A DNA stretch of 64,000 bases from Lacihabitans sp. CS3-21 (GCF_024343675.1 NZ_RJUD01000104.1:1-64000); one strand, 5' to 3'. Positions 33,928-42,766 are shown, numbered from the stretch's first letter. The notes: generated from the letters alone by a model not told the origin. Numbers and translations are program-made.

Positions 33928-36900
33928 ATGTATAAAATTTTAATCCCGTTTCTTCTTTTTTTTCAGTTTTCTTTTGCACAATACCCAGCAGGTTTTCTAG
34001 AGGAAAATTTTGGTTCTTGGGACTTGCCGATGGGAGTAGGCTTTGATCACGCAAACAAAATGTACGTTTGGGAAAGAGATGGAAGGGTATATTCGTTTGC
34101 TGATAATCATAAAAACTTGCTAATAGATATTAGGGAAGAAGTTGCCACTTATGGCGATTTTGGACTTCTTAGTGCTGCTTTAGATCCTGATTTTGAGCAT
34201 AATGGTTATATTTATTTGTATTATGTTGTTGATAGACACCATTTACTTTATTATGGAAATGTTGCCTATTCTTCAAATTCAAATGAGCAAGGAGCTACGA
34301 TTGGTAGAGTGACCAGATTTACCTTGGACCCAGCTAATAATTTTGCATCTGTCGTGCCTAATTCAAGATTTGTTTTAATAGGAGAAACTAAATCTACTGG
34401 TTTTCCACTTACTGGTATTTATCATTCAGGGGGAGATTTAAAGTTTGCAATAGACGGTTCATTATTAGTGTCTTGTGGCGACGGGGCTTCGGGGGCTGAT
34501 TATGAACTCCAAGCTTATTCTGATGGGATAATAACACAAGAGGAATATGTTGCTCGTCGGCTTTGGCGTTGTCAAATCCAGAATTCACTGAATGGAAAAA
34601 TTGTCAGAATTGATCCTTCCAATGGTAACGGAATTTCCTCCAATCCATTTTTTAACCCCGCTCAACCAAGGGCTCCGCAGTCTAGAGTTTATGCTATGGG
34701 CTTCAGAAATCCTTTTAGATTTACGATAAAACCCAATACTGGAAGCCACAATTTGGAAGATGGTAATGCAGGAGTCTTGTATGTTGGTGATGTAGGTCAA
34801 GATACCAAGGAAGAGATAAATATTGTAACCAATGGTGGGCAGAATTTTGGCTGGCCAAGATTTGAGGGAATTGATCATTTATATGAAAGCAATCCGCCCT
34901 ATCATCCATTAAATCCACTGAAACCAGCTATAGAATGGGGTAGAACGAATAGCACGGCGAGAGTTGTAATAAATGATAATGTTTTGGATGTTGGATCTTC
35001 TTCTTTTCCATATTCAAACTTTGTTGGTGGAAGTTCTATTGGAGGCGTCTTTTACGAAGGAGAAAGTTATCCAGAAGAATATCATGGCAGCTATTTTTTT
35101 GCAGAGTTTAATAATCAATGGGCTAAGAGTTTCAAGTTTGATGCCAACAACAATCCGCAATCGAAAGTGGACTTTCATCCAGCCATTGTTGGTTTGATTA
35201 GTTTTGCTTATAACAAATTTGATGAGTCGTTGTACTACACGGCAGTTACAGGAGTAGTAAAAAAGATAAAATATGCTCCATCAGGAAATCAAGCACCACT
35301 TGCTAAATTTACTTATAACCCATTATACGGCATTAGCCCTCTTAATGTCAGCTTTGATGCAAGCTCGTCTTTTGATCCAGAAAATTCTGCTTTATCCTAT
35401 CTTTGGTTTTTTGGAGATGGCACCTCTGCAAATGGAATTAATCCAACCCATCAGTTTGTAGCAAATAATAGCAATCCCCAGGCTTTTCAGGTAACATTGA
35501 TTGTTTATGATTCGCAGGGATTGAGTTCGTTAGTATCTCATACGGTTTCTATTAATAACACTCCTCCAGCTATTATCTCTACAACAATAGACAACGTAGA
35601 GGTTTTTGCTTCGTTGGGGTCACCAAGTGTTACTCTCAATGCCCAAGTTTCTGATAATGAGGAAAGCAACAATGGTTTGACTTATAAATGGGAGGCATTC
35701 TTGTATCACAATGAACATAGGCATCAAGAGCTTAATTTGCCAAGTTTAAATGGGATATTCCAATTCGGTACAGTGCCTTGTGACGGAAATTCTTATTATT
35801 ACAGATTTATTTTGACGGTAACAGATTCGTATGGGCTTTCTACTACCTTTCAAAAGGATGTATTTCCCAATTGCAACCCATCTGACCAAGTTCCACCAAG
35901 TATTGCCAACCTGAAAGTGGAACAAATTACCTCAACTAGTTTCCAGATTCAATGGAATCCAATTTTTGATAATGATGCAGTAAAAAATATTGAATTGGTT
36001 ATTAATGCCCAAAGAGTTGCCTACTTGAGCAACTCCACTTCAACATACACTTATCAATCTACAAGTTCTATATTAAATAAGAATTTCAAAGTTTTTGTGG
36101 TTATACGAGATAGGGCAGGTAACAAAACAAAAAGTTCAGTTTTAGATTTTACGCCAAATCAAAGTTGTGTAGGCGGAAGTTTTATCACTTATTTGTCAGA
36201 TTTGAACGAAGCTTCGGCAATTAATGGTTACGGACAGTTTGAAAAAGACAAAAGTAATGGTGAATATTACCCTAATGATGGTAACACCCTTCGACTAAAC
36301 GGTATTACTTTTTCTAAAGGATTGGGTTCACATGCGAATTCAGAAATAACTTATAACATAGCTGGTTTGGGTTTTGAAAGTTTTAGTAGCATTGTAGGGA
36401 TAGATGATGAAATAACAGGAAATGTATGCGGAACAGTGATTTTTAGGGTTTACAACGATAATGTTTTGGTTTATCAAAGTCCAGTGCTTAATCAAAACTC
36501 GTCGCCATTATCCATAAATGTGAGCGTGCTAGGTGTTAGTGAGCTAAAATTGGTGTTATCTGATGCTGGAGATAGTAATTGTGGCGATCATGGAGATTGG
36601 GCTGATGCAAAATTTCTAAAGAGTTGTGTTTCAAATGATAATTCAGCTCCAAATATACCAGCTAATTTATCGGTAATTTCTCAACCAAGTGGTTATCTAT
36701 TTTCTTGGCATTCAGTTACCGATAATATAGATAGTCAAGTCGAGTATGAGGTTTTTCTTAATGGTCAATATTTAGGGGCCACTTTTTCTAATAGTTTTAT
36801 AGTCCAAACTTTGGCAAATTCGAATAATTTTTTCACAGTTCAAGCCAAAGATGATAGCGGTAATAGATCTGTCAGCCAAACCTATGTAATCAATAATTGT

Positions 36901-37104
36901 CCATCAAGCTTGAGTATTTCGCAGGCTGAAAACATCTCCAATCAAACATTGGCCAAAAAAGTTTCTCAGTTTATTGAAGCAGAAAATAGTATCTCAAATC
37001 AATCAAATGTTCAATATTTGGCAGGAAAATCAATATTGTTGAAACCAGGATTTTCAGTTTCAGAAAGTGTTTTTGTGATAAAAATTCAAGGGTGTGACAA
37101 TTGA
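33928..37104 (+). CDS. Secreted PQQ-type sugar dehydrogenase with PKD, Fn3-like, NPCBM and coat-hanger domains
   Basis: A 1058-residue exported mosaic protein (signal peptide YKILIPFLLFFQFSFAQ). Residues ~25-450 are a glucose/sorbosone dehydrogenase-like beta-propeller (GFDHANKMYVWERDGRVY, MGFRNPFRFT, GDVGQDTKEEINIV), expected to use PQQ. A PKD domain follows (~453-530, YLWFFGDGTSANG), an Fn3-like domain at ~655-745, an NPCBM carbohydrate-binding-type domain (~751-900, FSKGLGSHANSEITY), a second Fn3-like domain at ~906-990, and a C-terminal 3-coathanger-stack-like motif GKSILLKPGFS. It is probably surface-located or secreted and acts on polysaccharide sugars. Confidence 0.88.
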   Translation: MYKILIPFLLFFQFSFAQYPAGFLEENFGSWDLPMGVGFDHANKMYVWERDGRVYSFADNHKNLLIDIREEVATYGDFGLLSAALDPDFEHNGYIYLYYVVDRHHLLYYGNVAYSSNSNEQGATIGRVTRFTLDPANNFASVVPNSRFVLIGETKSTGFPLTGIYHSGGDLKFAIDGSLLVSCGDGASGADYELQAYSDGIITQEEYVARRLWRCQIQNSLNGKIVRIDPSNGNGISSNPFFNPAQPRAPQSRVYAMGFRNPFRFTIKPNTGSHNLEDGNAGVLYVGDVGQDTKEEINIVTNGGQNFGWPRFEGIDHLYESNPPYHPLNPLKPAIEWGRTNSTARVVINDNVLDVGSSSFPYSNFVGGSSIGGVFYEGESYPEEYHGSYFFAEFNNQWAKSFKFDANNNPQSKVDFHPAIVGLISFAYNKFDESLYYTAVTGVVKKIKYAPSGNQAPLAKFTYNPLYGISPLNVSFDASSSFDPENSALSYLWFFGDGTSANGINPTHQFVANNSNPQAFQVTLIVYDSQGLSSLVSHTVSINNTPPAIISTTIDNVEVFASLGSPSVTLNAQVSDNEESNNGLTYKWEAFLYHNEHRHQELNLPSLNGIFQFGTVPCDGNSYYYRFILTVTDSYGLSTTFQKDVFPNCNPSDQVPPSIANLKVEQITSTSFQIQWNPIFDNDAVKNIELVINAQRVAYLSNSTSTYTYQSTSSILNKNFKVFVVIRDRAGNKTKSSVLDFTPNQSCVGGSFITYLSDLNEASAINGYGQFEKDKSNGEYYPNDGNTLRLNGITFSKGLGSHANSEITYNIAGLGFESFSSIVGIDDEITGNVCGTVIFRVYNDNVLVYQSPVLNQNSSPLSINVSVLGVSELKLVLSDAGDSNCGDHGDWADAKFLKSCVSNDNSAPNIPANLSVISQPSGYLFSWHSVTDNIDSQVEYEVFLNGQYLGATFSNSFIVQTLANSNNFFTVQAKDDSGNRSVSQTYVINNCPSSLSISQAENISNQTLAKKVSQFIEAENSISNQSNVQYLAGKSILLKPGFSVSESVFVIKIQGCDN

Positions 37105-37188
37105 TTGCATTTTTTGAAAATTATTATCAGGTAAAATATCTAAATTTAAGCTTTAATTTTAAAATTAACATTTCTCAAAACTTTCATT

Positions 37189-37944
37189 ATGTACACCCTC
37201 CAGGATATTGCTAAAATGATTGACCATTCATTGTTACATCCAACAATGACAGATAAGGATTTAATAGAAGGTTGCCAAATAGCCAAAGAATATGATGTGG
37301 CGGCAGTTTGTATTAAGCCCTATTTTGTAAAGGAAGCCGCTGAGATATTAAAAGGTTCGGACGTAAAGGTTTGTAGTGTTATAGGTTTTCCTCATGGCAA
37401 TGGCACAATTCAGGCCAAGGTTTTTGAGACTCGATTGGCCTGTAAAGATGGTGCTACTGAAATAGACATGGTGGTAAATGCAGGTAAAGTGTTAGGCGAA
37501 GATTGGCGATATGTAAAAAAAGAAATAAATGCTATAAACAAAGAATGTCTAAAACATGGAGCCATTTTAAAGGTTATTTTTGAGAATGATTTTTTGCCCA
37601 AAGACAAACATAAAATCAAACTTTGCAAGATATGTTCTACGATTGGTGTGGCTTTTATAAAGACTTCTACGGGTTATGGGTATGTAAAACAAGCCAACGG
37701 AGATTATAATTACAAAGGAGCTACAGAACACGATTTGATATTGATGCGAAAATATGCAGATCCAAATGTGCAAATTAAGGCCGCTGGTGGAGTGAGGAGC
37801 TTAGACGGGCTACTTAAAGTTAGAGAATTGGGTTGTACACGTTTAGGTGCCACAGCCACCATCGCTATTTTAGAAGATGCCAAAGGAAGGTTAGGTTTGG
37901 ATACCAATTCGGTATCTCAAACCAAGGATGTTTCTGGTTATTGA
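37189..37944 (+). CDS. deoC: Deoxyribose-phosphate aldolase
   Basis: DeoC cleaves 2-deoxyribose 5-phosphate to acetaldehyde and glyceraldehyde 3-phosphate in deoxynucleoside catabolism. The TIM barrel (251 residues) has the Schiff-base lysine K158 in FIKTSTGYG, EIDMVVNAGK (~95) and the phosphate site IKAAGGVR (~200). No other nucleoside-catabolism gene is adjacent. It converges on the outer-membrane protein gene of the serpin operon, four bases apart. Confidence 0.95.
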   Translation: MYTLQDIAKMIDHSLLHPTMTDKDLIEGCQIAKEYDVAAVCIKPYFVKEAAEILKGSDVKVCSVIGFPHGNGTIQAKVFETRLACKDGATEIDMVVNAGKVLGEDWRYVKKEINAINKECLKHGAILKVIFENDFLPKDKHKIKLCKICSTIGVAFIKTSTGYGYVKQANGDYNYKGATEHDLILMRKYADPNVQIKAAGGVRSLDGLLKVRELGCTRLGATATIAILEDAKGRLGLDTNSVSQTKDVSGY

Positions 37945-37948
37945 TTAC

Positions 37949-38587
37949 TCAAAATTCGAAGCCCAATCTTACCTGAAAACGTTTTAAGTTTCTGGTTTCT
38001 TTACTAGATATGTTGTAAATATCAGTGGCTTCGATATTCTGAGTGATTTCTAAATATTGATATTTGTAACCTAAATTTATGAGCCAAGCAGACCCATTTT
38101 TGGTTGGAAATTTGAAGCCAATTGTTGGATTTACCAAAGCTCCACCTTTTACGGTTTCGTAACTATTTGACGCATTGGCTATAGTTGAACCAAAGCCAGC
38201 ATCTAAACCCGCCTGTAATTTTGCCCCCTCCTGGCTTTTTTCATAAAACACATGACGAACGCCTAATGCCACCGGAACTAATAGGGTGGTGGAGTAAAGA
38301 TCTAAGCCAGTAGTAAAACCCAATGTAGTCATTTTTCTAACTTTAAGTCCATTGAATGTTTGTAAGCTTAGGCTGGCTATATTTTGGATGGTAAATCCAT
38401 TTGTAGTAGGTCCTGGCCAGTAACTCGAATAATTTGGATAGTAGTAGTTCGTGTTTTTTACTCTTCCAAATAATACGCCAAATTCCGTTTGGTTTACAAA
38501 TGGATATTTGAAAAGTTTTTTAGTTTGAGCAAAGGAAGTATTGAAAACAAAACTTCCAATTATAGTTAAAATCAATATTTTTTTCAT
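37949..38587 (-). CDS. Outer-membrane beta-barrel-like protein, last gene of the serpin operon
   Basis: A 212-residue exported protein (signal peptide KKILILTIIGSFVFNTSFAQ). The rest is rich in aromatic and glycine residues in alternating strands (TTLGFTTGLDLYSTTLLVPV, WLINLGYKYQYLEIT) and ends RFQVRLGFEF. The terminal aromatic suggests a small outer-membrane barrel. No family is recognised. Its ATG overlaps the stop of the LVIVD gene by 4 bases. Confidence 0.7.
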   Translation of the reverse strand: MKKILILTIIGSFVFNTSFAQTKKLFKYPFVNQTEFGVLFGRVKNTNYYYPNYSSYWPGPTTNGFTIQNIASLSLQTFNGLKVRKMTTLGFTTGLDLYSTTLLVPVALGVRHVFYEKSQEGAKLQAGLDAGFGSTIANASNSYETVKGGALVNPTIGFKFPTKNGSAWLINLGYKYQYLEITQNIEATDIYNISSKETRNLKRFQVRLGFEF

Positions 38588-39852
38588 TTTTTAACTTCGA
38601 TTTTACTTAAAAGTTTCAAATTTTTAGGGTCTGTATTGTCATATTGGTATAATCCATTCTCACCTATCATTAATAAGTGTTTGTCGTCTAACTGGATTAC
38701 ATCGAAGGCATGAATGTCTTTTAGGTGTTGCTGAAGTTTTAAGTCCGAAGGGTCTTTGGCATCAAATGATTTAAGTCCAAATTTGCCTTCACAGACGGTG
38801 AGTTTGTTGTTTATGATTGATAAACCATGCGGGTTTTCCATCTGATATGATTTTATCAAAAAAGGAGCCGAGAGATTTTTTACATCTACTACATCTAGCT
38901 GATTGGGTGCTGCTCCGCACCAGCCTTGTCTTAGTGTAACATAAGCTTTGTCGTTTTCAACTACCACTGGATCGCAAGCTCTGGCATGTTGAAATATAGA
39001 TAGTCTTTTTGGCGAAGCAGGACTTGAGTTGTCAAATATGTGCATCCCAGTATTGGAGCCAATAAATAACTTGTCTTTATAAGGGAAAATGGTTTCTATC
39101 CCCCATCCAAGATTTACCTTGCTGATGGAGTCTGGTTTTTGTCCATTTTTTATGTTAAAAACTAGAAGGTCAGATTGAGTGGCGGCATAAAGATAATCTT
39201 CATAAATAGTGAATCTCGCCATGGAACCTCCAGTTCCAGAGCTAGTTCCAGTTTGTCCGTTTGCCACCGATGTTGAGTTTTTAAATGCTCCGTCTTGTGC
39301 TATTCCACCACGATATACGGGCCAAACAGATCCATTTTGGCCACAATTTGTCGAAACGGTTTCGGTTACCGTCTTAAATTCATAATCGGTTATGATCTTT
39401 GAGTAAGGATCATAATACCAACTTATACCCTCTACAAGTCCGTAGTTGAACATGTTTTTTATCCTTCCTACTTCTTTTATGGCCTTTGGATTTGTGATGT
39501 CTAATGCTACTAAATCCGTGTAGCTGTCAGCATACAAGATATTATCTCTGACAGCCATATCTATCACACCCGGTATTTTTAAGAATGAAACTTTTACAGG
39601 GTTCGATGGATTGGAATTGTCAATAATATGCAAACCTTTTTTAGTTTCGCTGATGATTAAATAATTTTCATAAGCGTATATTTTTGCAAGTTTCTCTAAT
39701 TCGCGTGGCCCTTCGTTGACAATACCATTTTTGAGCTGCTCCTGCCCAATCTGAAACGGTACAGTGGCTTTGTAAGTACGGGTTTGATTGCATTCATCAA
39801 TGCAGCTCCAATTGGCTAATGCCACAGCTAAGACTAATAATATTTTTTTCAT
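38584..39852 (-). CDS. LVIVD-repeat lipoprotein
   Basis: A 422-residue lipoprotein (signal ..LANWSC, acylated C17). Its body is made of LVIVD-type propeller repeats: GLHIIDNSNPSNPVKVSFLK, LVALDITNPKAIKEVGRI, GMHIFDNSSPASPKRL and LKSFDAKDPSDLKL. Such repeats build surface-exposed beta-propellers of unknown role in Bacteroidota. It is coupled by 4-base overlaps to the serpin gene before it and the outer-membrane protein gene after it. Confidence 0.85.
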   Translation of the reverse strand: MKKILLVLAVALANWSCIDECNQTRTYKATVPFQIGQEQLKNGIVNEGPRELEKLAKIYAYENYLIISETKKGLHIIDNSNPSNPVKVSFLKIPGVIDMAVRDNILYADSYTDLVALDITNPKAIKEVGRIKNMFNYGLVEGISWYYDPYSKIITDYEFKTVTETVSTNCGQNGSVWPVYRGGIAQDGAFKNSTSVANGQTGTSSGTGGSMARFTIYEDYLYAATQSDLLVFNIKNGQKPDSISKVNLGWGIETIFPYKDKLFIGSNTGMHIFDNSSPASPKRLSIFQHARACDPVVVENDKAYVTLRQGWCGAAPNQLDVVDVKNLSAPFLIKSYQMENPHGLSIINNKLTVCEGKFGLKSFDAKDPSDLKLQQHLKDIHAFDVIQLDDKHLLMIGENGLYQYDNTDPKNLKLLSKIEVKK

Positions 39853-41051
39853 AAATTCGAAACTTTACCTATAAACATTATTGTATTTGAGGTTTTTTCT
39901 GTGATTAAGAATGCAAAAGGCTTATTACAAATAATTTCAGGATAAACAGGGAGGGAAGTAACTTCAATGCCAATAGTTGTCACAGCAGCTGCCTCAGTGC
40001 CTTTTTCATCCACAGCCACAAAAGTATCTTGTTTTACAAAACCCACCTTTAGTTTTCCTGCCGGCTTGGCTATTTTGGATAAATCTGCTTGGTCTGAAAA
40101 AGCCTTCACCATCCCCATTTGTTGTAAAATACCATTCAATTTTTTCGAATATTCAATTTTAAATTTAGGCAGACCTACCACTACTTTTCTTTTGGTAAGT
40201 GAGTTTTGTGCCGACTGCCATGTTGCTGCGTTAAGGTTTTTTACAACATTTTCAATACTGGTATTTTTGGGCAAAACAATATTCATGGTATATTTTTCGC
40301 TTCCATATGGCAGTTCTACTAGTTGATAATCTTTCAAGTCGGCATATTTGAATTCAGTTGTTTGATTCATCATATCTACCATCTTAGTAGTATTTGTGCC
40401 AACAAACTCCGCTTTTTGTGTGTTTTCAGTTTTAAATTCCTTAGTCCAATCGCCTTTAAAATAAAGAGCGTTTATTAAAAACATCACCTGACTCGGCTCT
40501 ATCTGCTCCAGAATCTTTTTGATTTTGGTATTTGTATTGTCGCTAGCCCATTTGTTTATTTTATCCACTGTGGCTGGATTGCCAAAATCTTCGTTGTAGA
40601 GTCTCGCTTTGAAACTACTCGTAAGATTATCAATGAAGGTTTGCTCAGATGTGAAATTTTTGTCTTGCCAGATAGAGTTTGCAATGGTATTAACTACTTT
40701 TGGATCTACTTTTGGAAGGTTTTCTATCAATTCTAAATAGGTTTTGTTGATTTCTTCCATGCTTTGATTCTCTAATCCTAAAACCTTTTGAATTTCTTTT
40801 TTCGTATCGGTATCAGCACCGTTTAGAAGCATACCTAAGGCAATATGCAAGCTTAGCGGAGAGATGAAATAGTTTTTGTCAACAGACTCGTCGGCCTGAA
40901 GGTTTTTCCAAAAATCAAAAGCAAAATTGGAAGTTTTTGCAGCAAAATCGGATGAAATATTAACCGATTTTACCTCTGGATTGGTTTGTTCACAGTTGCT
41001 CATTGTGAATATCATTGTGGTAAGGCAGAGACTTAATATTATGTTTTTCAT
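39849..41051 (-). CDS. Serpin family lipoprotein
   Basis: A 400-residue serine (or cysteine) protease inhibitor of the serpin family, uncommon in bacteria. A lipoprotein signal ends at C20 (FTMSNC). The body follows the serpin fold: NYFISPLSLHIALGMLLNGA (~65), NALYFKGDW (~194), VELPYG (~247). The reactive-centre hinge DEKGTEAAAVTT (~349-360) is intact and small-residue rich, and the C-terminal NKPFAFLITE..IMFIGKV is canonical, so it should be inhibitory. It is tethered to the envelope, probably against an external protease. Confidence 0.93.
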   Translation of the reverse strand: MKNIILSLCLTTMIFTMSNCEQTNPEVKSVNISSDFAAKTSNFAFDFWKNLQADESVDKNYFISPLSLHIALGMLLNGADTDTKKEIQKVLGLENQSMEEINKTYLELIENLPKVDPKVVNTIANSIWQDKNFTSEQTFIDNLTSSFKARLYNEDFGNPATVDKINKWASDNTNTKIKKILEQIEPSQVMFLINALYFKGDWTKEFKTENTQKAEFVGTNTTKMVDMMNQTTEFKYADLKDYQLVELPYGSEKYTMNIVLPKNTSIENVVKNLNAATWQSAQNSLTKRKVVVGLPKFKIEYSKKLNGILQQMGMVKAFSDQADLSKIAKPAGKLKVGFVKQDTFVAVDEKGTEAAAVTTIGIEVTSLPVYPEIICNKPFAFLITEKTSNTIMFIGKVSNL

Positions 41052-41052
41052 A

Positions 41053-41496
41053 TTAATTAGTAAGTTTAAATATCATTTTTTGTTTCGAAGAACTCAAGTT
41101 TAGTGTTGCATTTTTTACACTAAAATCAGAAACTTGAAGGAGTCGGTCTAAATATTTTTCTTCAAATGTTGTTGCTGCCAAATTTCCTGCTATTTCAGTT
41201 ACTATCAGATTACTGATTTTTATTTTTTGACCCGTAAAATCGTAATCAGCTTGATAAAAATTAACAGAACTTTTACCACTCAAAGTCCAGTTGCCTTTCT
41301 CATTTTTTTCATTTTTAAACTCTAGCACAATCTGATATGGAATCTTTTCATTTGTTTCGTATTCAACCAATTGCCATTTTGCGTGTAGGCTGTTTGGAAC
41401 AGAAAGGCCAGCTGTTTTGTTGTCATCGGGCATTATACTTTCTCCATTTTTACATGAAAATATTACCCATAAAAATATAATAGTGATATACTTCAT
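41053..41496 (-). CDS. META/HslJ-like lipoprotein, first gene of the serpin operon
   Basis: A 147-residue lipoprotein from the ATG at 41496 (signal KYITIIFLWVIFSC, acylated C15). A longer reading to 41613 adds a non-conserved, unlikely leader, so the shorter start is preferred. The mature part (WQLVEYETNEKIPYQIVLEF, GNWTLSGKSSVNFYQADY) fits the META/HslJ small beta domain. Function is unknown. It is the promoter-proximal gene of the META-serpin-LVIVD-barrel operon; serpin begins 1 base after it ends. Confidence 0.75.
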   Translation of the reverse strand: MKYITIIFLWVIFSCKNGESIMPDDNKTAGLSVPNSLHAKWQLVEYETNEKIPYQIVLEFKNEKNEKGNWTLSGKSSVNFYQADYDFTGQKIKISNLIVTEIAGNLAATTFEEKYLDRLLQVSDFSVKNATLNLSSSKQKMIFKLTN

Positions 41497-41516
41497 AAAC
41501 TGATAGTTTGATTTGA

Positions 41517-41544
41517 ATGGCGAGGCTTTGCAGACACTCGCCAT
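41517..41544 (-). promoter_or_regulatory. Stem-loop in the serpin operon leader
   Basis: ATGGCGAG-N12-CTCGCCAT forms an 8-base perfect stem 21 bases before the META lipoprotein ATG, with no T run, so it is not a terminator. It could affect translation or mRNA stability, or be an operator. Confidence 0.35.
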
Positions 41545-41650
41545 CAAATTATTACCCTTAAACCCCTTATAAATACAATGAGTCAAAACTTGGTTTTTTG
41601 GTTGCAAAGCCAAATTATTTTTTTTTAGATTGAACTTTTTGATTTTTAAA

Positions 41651-41682
41651 TTTGATTATATGATTAAATGTTCATATATTTG
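41651..41682 (+). promoter_or_regulatory. Promoter with ArsR-like operator ahead of the rhodanese operon
   Basis: TTTG (41651-41654), 20 bases, TATATTTG (41675-41682) form a full Bacteroidota promoter, 17 bases before the ATG at 41700. The spacer and -7 element overlap an inverted repeat, TATATGA-N8-TCATATA (41657-41663, 41672-41678), whose right half TGTTCATAT is the classic half-site of ArsR/SmtB repressors. Repression by a sulfur- or metal-sensing ArsR protein is inferred. Confidence 0.6.
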
Positions 41683-41699
41683 AATATTAAGAATACATA

Positions 41700-41945
41700 A
41701 TGAAAGAAACAATATTGACAGGATGGAATTTTATGCGTTGGCTTCGGTTGTTTATGGGAGCTTACATTGTTGTCACTAGTATCACGGGGAAAAACTATGT
41801 TTTTGCACTTATTGGCGGTTTGTTTATTTTTCAAGCAATAACCAATACAGGATGTGCAGCATGTGCAACAGTGCAAAGTTCTAAAGTGGAGCAAAAAGAC
41901 ACAGAAAACATTGATTTTGAGGAAATAAAATCAGAAAAATCATGA
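41700..41945 (+). CDS. Small inner-membrane protein, DUF2892/YgaP-like
   Basis: An 81-residue protein with two hydrophobic segments (RWLRLFMGAYIVVTSI, VFALIGGLFIFQAIT) and a CAAC motif (GCAACATV, ~52-59) followed by a charged tail. It resembles DUF2892/YgaP-type membrane partners of rhodaneses. The cysteine pair may carry sulfur or a thiol. It is the first gene of the rhodanese operon, right after an ArsR-like operator and overlapping the next gene by 4 bases. Confidence 0.72.
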   Translation: MKETILTGWNFMRWLRLFMGAYIVVTSITGKNYVFALIGGLFIFQAITNTGCAACATVQSSKVEQKDTENIDFEEIKSEKS

Positions 41946-42133
41946 AAAAGTTTTTATTACCTCTTATTGGAATTGCTACTGGCGGAATCGGTGGATATTT
42001 ATATTGGCAGCAGATTGGTTGCTCGTCAGGTACTTGTATGATTACCTCTAAGCCTTTAAATTCAACTATTTATGGGGCAGTAATGGGATATTTGTTTTTT
42101 GGATTGATTGATGATTTAATAAAGAAAAGATGA
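41942..42133 (+). CDS. DUF6132 family small membrane protein
   Basis: A 63-residue protein with two membrane segments and an exported-type loop CSSGTCMITSKPLNSTIYGA, with a CxxxxC pair. This fits, from memory, the DUF6132 family of Bacteroidota. It is second in the rhodanese operon, overlapping both neighbours by 4 bases. The paired cysteines suggest thiol or sulfane-sulfur chemistry at the membrane, an inference from context. Confidence 0.7.
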   Translation: MKKFLLPLIGIATGGIGGYLYWQQIGCSSGTCMITSKPLNSTIYGAVMGYLFFGLIDDLIKKR

Positions 42134-42519
42134 AAAAAGTGAAGAGTTTTTTATTGGTTTTGATGATTGGTTTTGGATTTTTAAATTGTTCAGATGCCAA
42201 TTCACAGGTTAACACCCTTGATTTGGATGGCTTCGTGTCTAAAATAAAAGCTACACCTAATGCCCAATTGATAGATGTTAGGACTCCTGGTGAATGGGCC
42301 GAAGGCAAAATTAGCTCTTCAAAATTAATCAGCGTAGCCGATCCTAAGTTTTTAGAGCAGGCAAGTAAATTGGATAAAAACAAACCAGTTTTTGTGTATT
42401 GTGCGGTAGGAGGTCGTAGTTCTAAGGCTTCAACTTTGCTTCAGCAAGCAGGTTTTAAACAAGTCTATAATTTAAGCGGAGCTGGATATTCGGGTTTGGC
42501 TGCAAAAGGAATAAAGTAA
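42130..42519 (+). CDS. Rhodanese-like lipoprotein
   Basis: A 129-residue rhodanese-homology-domain protein with the active-site loop CAVGGRS and C91 as the persulfide-carrying cysteine (CxxGGR, sulfurtransferase type). IDVRTPGEWAEGKI (~50) is the family's N-terminal motif. A lipoprotein signal ends at C20 (GFLNC), so it sits on the periplasmic or outer-membrane face. Third gene of the operon, with a 4-base overlap upstream and a 1-base overlap downstream. Confidence 0.92.
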   Translation: MKKVKSFLLVLMIGFGFLNCSDANSQVNTLDLDGFVSKIKATPNAQLIDVRTPGEWAEGKISSSKLISVADPKFLEQASKLDKNKPVFVYCAVGGRSSKASTLLQQAGFKQVYNLSGAGYSGLAAKGIK

Positions 42520-42743
42520 TGAAAGATAAATATAAATCACTTCTCACGCCTTTGATGGCTTCACTGACCCTGGGATTGGCTCCTTTTGTTCCCGAACCGC
42601 ATGTTTTGGGAAAAATCAGATGGGTTTTGGGTGGAGCAAAGGGTATGCAAATGATGGATTGGGGCGACCTGTTGATGCATGGTGCACCTTGGCTTTGGTT
42701 GATATTTACCGCAGTTAATGTATTTATTATCAAGAAGAAATAA
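42519..42743 (+). CDS. Conserved small membrane protein, last gene of the rhodanese operon
   Basis: A 74-residue protein with an N-terminal hydrophobic part (LLTPLMASLTLGLAPF), a conserved-looking VPEPHVLGKIRWVLGGAKGM and a C-terminal membrane segment (WLWLIFTAVNVFII). Similar proteins in Bacteroidota sit beside rhodanese genes; some are loosely named RND transporter, which nothing here supports. The A of its ATG is shared with the rhodanese TAA. The operon ends at the terminator at 42767-42797. Confidence 0.68.
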   Translation: MKDKYKSLLTPLMASLTLGLAPFVPEPHVLGKIRWVLGGAKGMQMMDWGDLLMHGAPWLWLIFTAVNVFIIKKK

Positions 42744-42766
42744 TATAGTGGTTGAATAAATGTTAG

